Assembly (NCBI RefSeq): GCF_003024235.1
Contig: NZ_KZ679096.1
Span: forward strand, 18,538-82,537
From: Arenimonas caeni
GTDB taxonomy: Bacteria; Pseudomonadota; Gammaproteobacteria; Xanthomonadales; Xanthomonadaceae
Length of the DNA stretch: 64,000 nt
Direction: 5' to 3'
Under the pieces are notes generated by a model that saw only the letters and a program-made list of their open reading frames with translations, was not told the DNA's origin and made no database searches. The position numbers were made by a program, and so were the translations under genes. Below are positions 24,960-33,376 of this stretch, piece after piece; the stretch's first letter is position 1; every line of letters starts with the position of its first letter.

Positions 24960-27014
24960 TCAATCGTGGTGGAAATGCCGCTTGAACGGCACCGCGTCGG
25001 CGGCCGGTTCGCCCAGCGCCTGCGCCAGGCGGTGCCCGGCGTAAACCGCATGCGCGATCAGCCCGGGCGCTTCGCAATCGCCGATGCGCTGCACGCCGGC
25101 CAGGCCCGCGCCGGCCCAGTCGGCCTCGCGGGCCCGCAGTGCCTGGCAGAGCGCGTCTTCGGGCTGGCGCGAGGTGACGGTGACCAGCGCATCGATGGGG
25201 TGCAGGTGGGTCTCGCCGCTCCAGGCGTCCTCGAGCACCAGCTCGTGGCCGTCGAGCGCGCGCAGGCACTGCGACACCCGCACCTGCACGCCCAGCGAGG
25301 CCAGCCGCTTGCGCACGTGCCGGTATTCGAGCGTGTACTGGCCCCAGGGCGCCACCAGGTCCTCGGGCGTGACGAACAGCACCCGGCGGCCCGCGCGCGC
25401 CAGCGCCTCGGCCAGCACGGTGGCGTGGTAGCCACCGTCGTCGTCGTACACGGCCACCGTGCCTTCGGGCAGCGGGCCGTCCATCAGGTCGTCGGGCGTG
25501 AACACATTGGCCGCGTCGGCCAGGCCGGCGATGCCGGCGCCGTGCGTGCGGCCGGCGCCGTCGCGGCGCCAGCGCGCGCCGGTGGCGAGCACCACGTGGG
25601 CGGCGCCGAAGTCGAGCACGTCCTGGGCGCCGAGCATCGAGTCCAGGTACACCGCCACGTTGGGCAGCTTGTTGATCTGGCCCACGCGCCAGTCGCGCAC
25701 CCGCGCCCACTCGGCCAGGCCGGGCAGTTTCGCCTCGCGGGCCACGCGGCCGCCCAGCGTTTTCGAAGCCTCGGCCAGCGCCACCTCGAAGCCCCGCTGG
25801 CCCAGCGCCCGCGCCGCCTCCAGGCCCGCCGGGCCGGCGCCGACCACCAGCACCTTCTCTGGCTTGCGCGCCGGCGCGATGCGCTCGGGGTGCCAGCCCT
25901 TGCGCCACTCCTCGCCCATCGACGGGTTCTGGGTGCAGCGGATCGGCGAGATGGTGTTGTCGCCCGAGACGCAGACGTTGCAGCCGATGCACTCGCGGAT
26001 GTCCTCGAGCCGGCCCTCTTCGATCTTGCGCGGCAGGAAGGGATCGGCGATGGACGGCCGCGCGGCGCCGATCATGTCGAGCACGCCGCGGCGGATCTGC
26101 GAGACCATGGTGTCGGGCGAAGTGAAGCGGCCCACGCCCACCACCGGCTTGCTGGTGGCGCGCCTGACGAAGTTGACGAAGGGTTCCTGCGCCGCTTCGC
26201 CGCCGAAGCGCGAGGGCAGCGAGTCGTTGTACCAGGCGCTCACGTTCACGTCCCACAGGTCCGGCAGTTCGGCCAGCATGGCGACGATGTCGCGCGCTTC
26301 GGCCAGCTCCACGCCGTCCGGGCCCAGCATTTCCTCGGTGGCGAAACGCAGGGCCACGCCGCAGCGGTGGCCGACGGCGTCCTTGGTGTCCTCGATGAGC
26401 TCGCGCAGCAGGCGCACGCGGTTTTCCAGCGAGCCGCCGTATTCGTCGGTGCGCTGGTTACGGCGCCGCTGCAGGAAGTGCATGGCCAGCGACAGGTCGT
26501 GCGCCGCGTACACGTAGACGATGTCCATGCCGGCCTTCATGCCGCGCACGGCGGCCTCGCGGTGCCAGCGCCGGTACTCGCGGATGTCGGCCTTGTCCAT
26601 CGCCCGCGCCTGCTGCGGGTAGCCGTACTTGGTGGGCTGGTGCGAGGGCGCGAGCAGGATCTCGCGCGAGAACAGGTTCGAGGCCGCCGGGCCGTTGTGG
26701 GTGAGCTCCACCGCGGCAAGCGCGCCATGCGCATGCACCTTCTCGCACATCAGCGCCAGCGCCGGGATGTCGCGGTCGTCCCACAGCCGCGCCTCGACGT
26801 AGGGCGTGAGATCGGAGCTGGGGTGGATCTCGCATTCCTCGGTGGAGATCACCGCCCAGCCGCCCTCGGCCTTCACCTCGCGCATGGCCGCGTGCGCCAG
26901 CGGCATCTGGTGGCCCATGCCGTTGCAGTGCGGCACCTGGAAGAAGCGGTTCTTCGCGGTCACCGGGCCGATCCGGACCGGCTCGAACAGGATGTCGTAG
27001 CGCGAGTCGCGCAT
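24960..27014 (-). CDS. TMADH-family flavoenzyme (amine dehydrogenase / DgcA-like)
   Basis: A 684-residue enzyme that aligns along its whole length with trimethylamine dehydrogenase. Cys30 in QVPHCNGMG is the residue that carries covalent FMN in TMADH. An OYE-type barrel runs to about 330, then the 4Fe-4S cysteines Cys342, Cys345, Cys348 and Cys360, and an FAD/ADP-binding domain with VGAGPAG (391-397). The substrate pocket differs: of the TMADH residues Tyr60, Trp264 and Trp355 (from memory), only the Trp is kept (Trp261), and Glu60 and Asp352 replace the others. That recalls histamine dehydrogenase more than TMADH. DgcA (dimethylglycine oxidation) has the same architecture and often accompanies a Rieske demethylase, as here. 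The ATG at 27014 overlaps the Rieske stop by one base. Confidence 0.85.
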   Translation of the reverse strand: MRDSRYDILFEPVRIGPVTAKNRFFQVPHCNGMGHQMPLAHAAMREVKAEGGWAVISTEECEIHPSSDLTPYVEARLWDDRDIPALALMCEKVHAHGALAAVELTHNGPAASNLFSREILLAPSHQPTKYGYPQQARAMDKADIREYRRWHREAAVRGMKAGMDIVYVYAAHDLSLAMHFLQRRRNQRTDEYGGSLENRVRLLRELIEDTKDAVGHRCGVALRFATEEMLGPDGVELAEARDIVAMLAELPDLWDVNVSAWYNDSLPSRFGGEAAQEPFVNFVRRATSKPVVGVGRFTSPDTMVSQIRRGVLDMIGAARPSIADPFLPRKIEEGRLEDIRECIGCNVCVSGDNTISPIRCTQNPSMGEEWRKGWHPERIAPARKPEKVLVVGAGPAGLEAARALGQRGFEVALAEASKTLGGRVAREAKLPGLAEWARVRDWRVGQINKLPNVAVYLDSMLGAQDVLDFGAAHVVLATGARWRRDGAGRTHGAGIAGLADAANVFTPDDLMDGPLPEGTVAVYDDDGGYHATVLAEALARAGRRVLFVTPEDLVAPWGQYTLEYRHVRKRLASLGVQVRVSQCLRALDGHELVLEDAWSGETHLHPIDALVTVTSRQPEDALCQALRAREADWAGAGLAGVQRIGDCEAPGLIAHAVYAGHRLAQALGEPAADAVPFKRHFHHD

Positions 27015-28084
27015 CAGGCGGCCTCGTCGGCGGCGTAGGCGGCGCGCAGCTGCTGGTGGAAATGCCACAGCGCCGATTCGCGCTTCGGGCACAGGCGGCC
27101 GGCGTCATAGCTGCCCGACTCGAGCCCGCGCTGCACCGCCTCGCAGATGGCGATGTCCTCGGCCTGCACTTCGTCGCTGAACCCGCGGTCGACGGCAGCC
27201 AGGGCCTCGCCGGCCGGGCCGGGTGCGTAGAAATAGTCGAACTCCACCCGGCAGCGGCCCGGCCCCAGCGGCAGCACGCGGTTGGTCTGCAGGCGCCCGG
27301 GCAGGATGTTGAGCATCACGTTCGGGTAGACGAACCAGTAGAAGGCCTGGCCCTCGCCGTAGGCACTGGTCCCGCCGGCGTCGCGCAGCGGCGAGTGCTG
27401 CAGCGATTTCCAGGACAGCAGTTCGGTGTCGTAGGCACGGTAGTCGAGCACCTTCGACAGCCCCGGGTGCACGTGCGGCAGGTGGTAGCCCTCGAGGAAG
27501 TTGTCGACGTAGACCTTCCAGTCGCAGGCGATGTCGTAGTGGTCGCGGCGGGCGAAGCGCAGCGCCGCAAGGTCGATGGGCGCGATGCGTTCGGCGATGC
27601 CGCCGTACACCTCGTCGAAGCCGGGCGCCGCGTCGTCGGCGCAGACGAACACCAGGCCCTGCCACTGCGCCACGCGCAGCGCCGGCAGGCGGATGCCGGC
27701 CACGTCGAAATCCTTGGCGCCCTGCATCTCGGGCGCCGAACGCAGCTGGCCCTCGAGCGTGTAGGTCCAACCGTGGTACTTGCAGGTCAGCGCACGGGCG
27801 CCGCGGCCGTTGCACAGGGCCAGTGGCCCGGCGCGGTGCCGGCAGACGTTGGCGAAGGCGCGCAGCGTGCCGTCGGCGCCGCGCACCACGAGCACCGGCA
27901 GCCGGCCGACGGTGTCGACCACGTGGTCGCCGGCGCCTTCGAGCTGGTCGGCGCGCGCCACCAGCTGCCAGCTGCGCCCGAACACGGCGCGCAGGTCGCG
28001 CGCGTGCGCCGCCTCGCCGGCGTAGTGGCGGGCGGGCAGCGCGGTGGCCAGCTCAAGCGGGGTCGTGGGGGTCGCGGTTGGCAT
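27014..28084 (-). CDS. Rieske-type oxygenase alpha subunit, possible quaternary-amine demethylase/hydroxylase
   Basis: A 356-residue ring-hydroxylating-type oxygenase. The Rieske 2Fe-2S ligands are Cys81, His83, Cys101 and His104. The mononuclear iron site is in NFLEGYHLPHVHP with His201 and His206; the residue bridging to the Rieske centre is Glu198, where aromatic-ring dioxygenases have Asp. Glu at this place is known from carnitine oxygenase CntA. The downstream TMADH/DgcA-like gene overlaps it by one base. Together they suggest stepwise N-demethylation of a betaine-like compound, but an aromatic substrate cannot be excluded. No reductase gene is next to it. Its ATG at 28084 lies 32 bases inside recD. 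Confidence 0.82.
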   Translation of the reverse strand: MPTATPTTPLELATALPARHYAGEAAHARDLRAVFGRSWQLVARADQLEGAGDHVVDTVGRLPVLVVRGADGTLRAFANVCRHRAGPLALCNGRGARALTCKYHGWTYTLEGQLRSAPEMQGAKDFDVAGIRLPALRVAQWQGLVFVCADDAAPGFDEVYGGIAERIAPIDLAALRFARRDHYDIACDWKVYVDNFLEGYHLPHVHPGLSKVLDYRAYDTELLSWKSLQHSPLRDAGGTSAYGEGQAFYWFVYPNVMLNILPGRLQTNRVLPLGPGRCRVEFDYFYAPGPAGEALAAVDRGFSDEVQAEDIAICEAVQRGLESGSYDAGRLCPKRESALWHFHQQLRAAYAADEAA

Positions 28085-29831
28085 CGGGCGAGTGTATCGC
28101 CAGCGCCGCCAGCCGCGCCGCGAGCCCGCCGGCGCGCGCCATGCGCCGCACCAGCGCAGCCAGGGTACTCGAGGCCGGCGCCCACAGCTCGACCGAGCGC
28201 TTGGCGCGCGACAGGCCGGTGTAGAGCAGCTGGCGCGAGAGGATGCGGTGTTCCGGGTCGGGCGGCAGCAGCACCGCCACGTGCCCGTACTCGCTGCCCT
28301 GGGCTTTATGGATGGTGATGGCGAAGGCCGGCGCATGCGCCGGCAGCGCCGCCGGCGGCAGCGCACGCACGCCCTCGCCGCCGGCCGCGGCGAACCACAC
28401 GCGCAGGCGGCCGTCGGCGTCGCGCAGGCACAGGCCGACGTCGCCGTTGAACAGGCGCGCGCCGTAGTCGTTGCGGGTCACCATCACCACCCGGCCCGGG
28501 TACCAGGCCAGGTCGGCGGGCACGCCCCAGGCCTGGCGCAGGCGGCACTCGATGGCCTCGTTGGCGGCTTCGGCGCCGAAGGGCCCGTCGCGCAGCGCGC
28601 ACAGCAGCTGGCGCGCGGCCAGCCCGCCGAGCGCGGTGGCGGCGACCGCGCCGGCCTCGTCGCCCGCGGGGAGCGGGGCCGGCGGACCATCCGCGGCCAG
28701 TGCGTCGCTCCAGTGGCGCAGGCGGCGGGCCAGCGCGCCGGCGTCTTCCACGGCGAAGGAGCGGGCCAGGCCCTCGCTGCCGGCGAGCGCCGCCTGCAGC
28801 GCATCCGGATCGCCGCCGCGCACGGCTTCGTTGAGCGCCACCAGCGGCGCCACCGCGCGGAAGCTGTGGCGCAGCCGGACCAGCGCCGGCGATTCGCGCG
28901 CCTCGAGCACGGCCACCAGGTCCATCAGCACCGAGCCGGCGCCGACCGGGTCGAGCTGGTCGGCGTCGCCCACCAGCACCAGGGTGGCGCCGGGGCGCAG
29001 CGCGGCGAGCAGGGCGCGCAGCTGGTGCAAGTCGAGCATGGAGGCTTCGTCGATGACCACCACGCCGGCGTCCACCGGGTTTTCGGCGTCGCGCGAATAG
29101 CGGTTGCGGCTCGGCGACCAGCCCAGCAGGCGGTGCACGGTGAGCGCATGCGCGGTGGGCAGCGCGTCGAGGTGTTCGGCCCAGGCCGCGGGCAGCACGT
29201 CGCGCAGGCGCTCGCCCTCCTCGCGCAGCGACTGCACCAGGCGCTGCGCGGCCTTGCCCGTGGGCGCGGCCACGGCGATGCCGTCGCGGGCGGCGATGCC
29301 GTCGCGCAGCAGGCGCAGCAGCATGCGCAGCACGGTGGTGGTCTTGCCGGTGCCGGGGCCGCCGGTGAGCACCACCAGCCGGCGTCCGCCGACGGCGCGC
29401 ACGGCCTGGCGCTGGGCGCCGTCGGTGGCCGGGTCGCCGCCGGGGAACAGCGCCGCGAGTTCCGCCTCGTCCATGCCCAGCGGCGTGGCGTCGGCCAGGC
29501 GCGCGGCCAGCGCGGCCGCCACTTCGCCTTCGTGCAGGTGGTTGCGCCACAGGTAGAAGCGGCCTTCGGCGTCGAGCACGAAGGGCGTGCGCACGCGGCC
29601 GTCGCCCACCAGCGGCTCGGCGCGCAGCGCGGCGGCCTCGTCGGCCGGCAGCGGCGGCAGCGCGGTGTCGCCGCGCAGCTCGGCCACGGCGGCGCGCGCG
29701 GCCAGCGCCGCCAGCGCCTCGCTGCCGCCATGGCCCAGCACCCAGCGCGCCAGCGCGCGTCCCAGCGCCCGCTCGGGCAGGCGGCCCTCGATGTCCACGC
29801 GCGGCTGCAGGCGGAAGTCGACGTGGCTCAT
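28053..29831 (-). CDS. recD: RecBCD exonuclease V, alpha subunit RecD
   Basis: A 592-residue 5'-3' helicase subunit of the double-strand break repair enzyme. The N-terminal domain (1-140) is followed by Walker A GGPGTGKTT (157-165, Lys163), a Walker B/DE motif in VVIDEASMLDL, and C-terminal motifs including FAITIHKAQGSEY and YTGLSRAKRSVELW. The length matches E. coli RecD (608). The ATG at 29831 overlaps the recB stop as ATGA. Its last 32 bases also encode the start of the Rieske oxygenase, an unexpected junction. Confidence 0.95.
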   Translation of the reverse strand: MSHVDFRLQPRVDIEGRLPERALGRALARWVLGHGGSEALAALAARAAVAELRGDTALPPLPADEAAALRAEPLVGDGRVRTPFVLDAEGRFYLWRNHLHEGEVAAALAARLADATPLGMDEAELAALFPGGDPATDGAQRQAVRAVGGRRLVVLTGGPGTGKTTTVLRMLLRLLRDGIAARDGIAVAAPTGKAAQRLVQSLREEGERLRDVLPAAWAEHLDALPTAHALTVHRLLGWSPSRNRYSRDAENPVDAGVVVIDEASMLDLHQLRALLAALRPGATLVLVGDADQLDPVGAGSVLMDLVAVLEARESPALVRLRHSFRAVAPLVALNEAVRGGDPDALQAALAGSEGLARSFAVEDAGALARRLRHWSDALAADGPPAPLPAGDEAGAVAATALGGLAARQLLCALRDGPFGAEAANEAIECRLRQAWGVPADLAWYPGRVVMVTRNDYGARLFNGDVGLCLRDADGRLRVWFAAAGGEGVRALPPAALPAHAPAFAITIHKAQGSEYGHVAVLLPPDPEHRILSRQLLYTGLSRAKRSVELWAPASSTLAALVRRMARAGGLAARLAALAIHSPDANRDPHDPA

Positions 29832-32800
29832 GCCGCGGCCTCCTGCGCCGAGAACACGGCATTCACCGCGCGCACCAGCGCCGGGTCGAAAGCCTGGGTC
29901 CAGACGCCGGCGCCGGGTGCGTGGCCGGCGGCGCGTACGAAGAGATAAATCGCTTCGCCCAGGTGCTTCTCGGGCGAATACGCGGCCAGGCGCTGGCCCA
30001 GGTAACGATGCACGGCCACGGTGTAGAGCAGCGCCTGCAGGCGGTAGTGGTGCTGGTCCATGGCCTGCGCCAGCGCCGCGCCCTGGTAATCGCCCAGGCG
30101 CTCGCCCAGCCAGTTGCCCTTGTAGTCGAGGACGTGCACGCGGCCGGCGTGTTCGAACACCAGGTCGATCTTGCCGGTCATCAGGCCGCGCAGCTCGCCC
30201 CAGGCCAGCGGCGGCACCAGCCCGGGTTCGCCGTGCGCTGCACACGCCGCGCGCAGGGCCTCGAGGCGGGCGCCGTCGAGCGCGAAGTGGAAGGCCATCT
30301 CGGCGCGCTGCTTCGCCGGCGGCACGTCGCCCAGGCGCAGGCCCGGCAGCAGTTCGGCCTGCAGGGCGGCGTCGAGCTGGGCGGCGAGGCGCGGCACCAG
30401 CGCCTCGAGTGGCTCGCCGCTGGCGCGCACGCCGTGCAGGGCCAGCTGGCGGGCCAGCAGCGCGGGCTGCCGGGCGAAGGGTTTGTCGTGGTCGCGGGTT
30501 TCGAAGGCCAGGTGCACCGCGTTGCCGAAGGCCGGGCCGCGCACGGAGGCCAGCGCGAGCAGGGCCGGGTGCGGGGTGTCGTCGATGTCCTCCACCGGCT
30601 CGGGTGCGAGCGGCTCGGCCTCGTCGTCGGCCGGCGCTTCCTCCTCGGCGCTGCGGCGGGCGCCGCCGACCAGGGCCGAGAAGCTCAGGCGCTGGCGCAG
30701 GCGCGCGGGCGTCGGCATCGGCAGCGCCTCGCGGGCCGCGTTCCCGCCGGCATCGCGTGCCAGCGGCGCGGCGTCCGCCGGCCAGCCTTCGAGCCACGAC
30801 GCGCCGGGCAGCGCCGGCAGCGCGGCAGGGACGCCCAGGCGCTCGAGCATGGCGTCCAGCGGCGAGCGCTCGGGATCGGTCGGCGCGGCGGACGAGCGCT
30901 TGTCCTTGGGCCGGTCGGGCGGCAGCGCATACACGTGGCAGGCGTGGATGGCGCGGGTGAGCGCGACGTAGAGCACTCGGAAGCGTTCGTCCTGCGCCTC
31001 GTGCTTGGCCAACTCGCGCGCGGCCGGGTCGAAGCGCGCCTCGCGGCCGGGCTGGCCGCCCGCGGGCAGCAGGTAGGGCGCGCCCTGGCGGTCGCTCCAG
31101 GCGTGCGCCCACATCAGCGGCAGGAACACGATGGGGAACTCGAGGCCCTTGGCGCGATGCAGGGTCATCAGCTGCACGCGGCGCGCGTCGGACTCGATGC
31201 GCAGCTGGCGCTCCTCGCTGTCGGGCGCCTCGCCGTCCTCGTCCAGGCGCTGTTCGGCCAGCCAGGCCAGCAGCGCGTGCGGGCCGAGGCCCGCCTCGGC
31301 CTGCTGCTGCAGCAGCTCGCCCAGGTGGCGCAGGTCGGTGAGGTCGCGCTCGCCGCCGGCGTGGGCCAGCAGGCGCGGCGCCGCGGCTTCGGCCAGGGCC
31401 AGCACCACGGGCAGTACGCCCTCGCGGCGCCAGAGCGCGCGCAGCTGCTGCAGGCGCTCGCCGATGGCGTCGCCCGCGTCTTCGCCCGCGGCCAGCGCGG
31501 CCACCTGCGCCAGCGTGCCGCCCCACAGGCGCGTGAGCACGGCGGCGCGCAGCACGCCTTCGTCCTCGGGGCTGGCCAGGGCCTGCAGCAGCACCTGCAG
31601 CTCGAAGGCCCAGTCGCTGTCGAACACGCTGGCGCGCGCGCCGCCGACGCAGGGTACATTCAGGCGCAGCAGCTCGGTACGCAGGGCGCTGATGTCGTTG
31701 TTGGTGGGCAGCAGCACGGCGATGTCGCCCGGCGCCACGCGCTCGCGGACGATCTTGCCGGCGCGCTTGTGGTCGATGGTCTGCGCCGGATCGGCCAGCA
31801 GCGTGGCGATGTGCGCGGCGCAGGCCTTGAGCGCGGCGCGCTTGCGCTCGGGCTGCGCGGCGGGCGGGTTGCGCCACAGGTGCAGGGCCAGCGGCGCGGC
31901 CACGGGCTGGCCATCAATGAGGTAAGGCGTTTGCGCCTGACGGTCGCTGGCCTTGACCGCCTCGTAGCGGATGGCGTCGTCCTCGCGCGAGCTCAGCCGC
32001 TCGCCCGCCGCGGCGTAGAGCCCGTTCACCGCCTCGACCAGGGTCGCCGAGGAGCGATGGTTGGTGTCGAGCGAGAGCCGGTGCCCGGCGTGTTCGCGCG
32101 CGCGCAGGTAGGCGTGCACGTCGCCGCCGCGGAAGCCGTAGATGGCCTGCTTGGGGTCGCCGATCATCACCAGCCGGCCGCGCGGCTCGTCGTCAGCGCC
32201 GCGGTAGAGGCGGTCGAGGATGCCGTACTGCTGGTCGTCGGTGTCCTGGAACTCGTCCACCAGGGCCACCGGCCAGTCGGCGAACAGCGCGTCGGCCAAC
32301 GCCGGGCGCGAGGCCACGGCCGCGTGGGCCTGGCGGATCATCTCGTCGAAGGTGGTCTGCCCGCGCGCGGCCAGGCGCTGGTCGCGCCAGGCGGTGACGC
32401 GGGCGAGTTGCTCGAGCCAGAAACGCTGCTCGGCGACGTGGCGGCTGTCGAGCAGGCGCGGCACCGCCGCGCGCAGCGAAGCGAGCACGGGCAGGGCCGC
32501 GAACTCGTCCAGACGATCGGGCTTGACCTGGCCGTCGAGCTCTATCGCCAGCAAGGTCTCGAGGTTGTCGTCGCGGTTCTTCCAGGGCTGTCCGCCCAGA
32601 CCCTCGACCAGACCAAGCAGGGCATTGCGAAGCTTGGCGTTCTTGCGCGTGAACCAGGCCGGCTCGTCGGCGAGCTCGCGCAGCGGCGCGAGCAGCGTCG
32701 GTGCGAGGTCGGCGACCACCTCCGCCCAACTCTCCTTGCCCGCGACGATGCGCACGCCCGGCCGCAGCAGCGAACGCAGCTTGGCGCTGAAGCCCGAGAG

Positions 32801-33376
32801 CTTCATTTCCGGGTCGCCGGCGCGTCCAAGCGCGCCGCCATCGGACTGCCGCAGCACGCGCCAGGCGTCGCGCGCGAGTTCATCGAGCAGCGCGGCGCCC
32901 GAGGTGGGCTCGGCCGGCTCGGTGCCGTGGCCGCTTTCCAGCGGGTGCTCGGCCAGGATGCCCTGGCACAGCCCGTGCAGCGTGCGGATCGGCGCGCGGT
33001 CGAAATCGGCCAGCGCCAGGCGCAGGCGGCGCAGGTCTTCGGCGTGGGTGGCGTCGTCGTTCGTCCAGCGCGACAGCAGCCAGGCTTCGTCCTCGCCCTT
33101 CGCGGCCTCGGGCGCGGGGCGCTCCGCCGCCAGCGCCAGCGCCTGGTGCAGCCGCTGGCGCAGGCGCTCGCGCAGTTCCTGCGCGGCGGCGTCGGTGAAG
33201 GTGGTGACGACGATCTGCTGCACCGACAGCGGCTCGGTCGGCTCGAGCAGCAGCCGCCACCACAGCACGCCGATGGTCCAGGTCTTGCCGGTGCCGGCGC
33301 TGGCCTCGACCAGGGCGCGGCCGCCGGGGCCCAGCGGGAGATCACGCCAGTGGGCGACTGTGACGGGGCCGCTCAC
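29828..33376 (-). CDS. recB: RecBCD exonuclease V, beta subunit RecB
   Basis: An 1182-residue UvrD/Rep-type helicase plus nuclease. Walker A is EASAGTGKTWTI (Lys31). The Walker B region is VALVDEFQDTDDQQY, with further superfamily-1 motifs in LVMIGDPKQAIYGFRGGD and LMTLHRAKGLEFPIVFLP. The C-terminal nuclease domain has the metal-binding LDYKGNWLGE segment. The start is GTG at 33376, which overlaps the recC stop codon as GTGA. The open frame continues upstream through recC in another frame, but that part is not RecB-like. The length matches E. coli RecB (1180). Confidence 0.96.
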   Translation of the reverse strand: MSGPVTVAHWRDLPLGPGGRALVEASAGTGKTWTIGVLWWRLLLEPTEPLSVQQIVVTTFTDAAAQELRERLRQRLHQALALAAERPAPEAAKGEDEAWLLSRWTNDDATHAEDLRRLRLALADFDRAPIRTLHGLCQGILAEHPLESGHGTEPAEPTSGAALLDELARDAWRVLRQSDGGALGRAGDPEMKLSGFSAKLRSLLRPGVRIVAGKESWAEVVADLAPTLLAPLRELADEPAWFTRKNAKLRNALLGLVEGLGGQPWKNRDDNLETLLAIELDGQVKPDRLDEFAALPVLASLRAAVPRLLDSRHVAEQRFWLEQLARVTAWRDQRLAARGQTTFDEMIRQAHAAVASRPALADALFADWPVALVDEFQDTDDQQYGILDRLYRGADDEPRGRLVMIGDPKQAIYGFRGGDVHAYLRAREHAGHRLSLDTNHRSSATLVEAVNGLYAAAGERLSSREDDAIRYEAVKASDRQAQTPYLIDGQPVAAPLALHLWRNPPAAQPERKRAALKACAAHIATLLADPAQTIDHKRAGKIVRERVAPGDIAVLLPTNNDISALRTELLRLNVPCVGGARASVFDSDWAFELQVLLQALASPEDEGVLRAAVLTRLWGGTLAQVAALAAGEDAGDAIGERLQQLRALWRREGVLPVVLALAEAAAPRLLAHAGGERDLTDLRHLGELLQQQAEAGLGPHALLAWLAEQRLDEDGEAPDSEERQLRIESDARRVQLMTLHRAKGLEFPIVFLPLMWAHAWSDRQGAPYLLPAGGQPGREARFDPAARELAKHEAQDERFRVLYVALTRAIHACHVYALPPDRPKDKRSSAAPTDPERSPLDAMLERLGVPAALPALPGASWLEGWPADAAPLARDAGGNAAREALPMPTPARLRQRLSFSALVGGARRSAEEEAPADDEAEPLAPEPVEDIDDTPHPALLALASVRGPAFGNAVHLAFETRDHDKPFARQPALLARQLALHGVRASGEPLEALVPRLAAQLDAALQAELLPGLRLGDVPPAKQRAEMAFHFALDGARLEALRAACAAHGEPGLVPPLAWGELRGLMTGKIDLVFEHAGRVHVLDYKGNWLGERLGDYQGAALAQAMDQHHYRLQALLYTVAVHRYLGQRLAAYSPEKHLGEAIYLFVRAAGHAPGAGVWTQAFDPALVRAVNAVFSAQEAAA

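Noticed and set aside
29832..31877. Upstream in-frame extension of recD
   Set aside because: It lies in another frame of recB with Arg/Ala-rich translation; the RecD-like sequence starts at the ATG at 29831.
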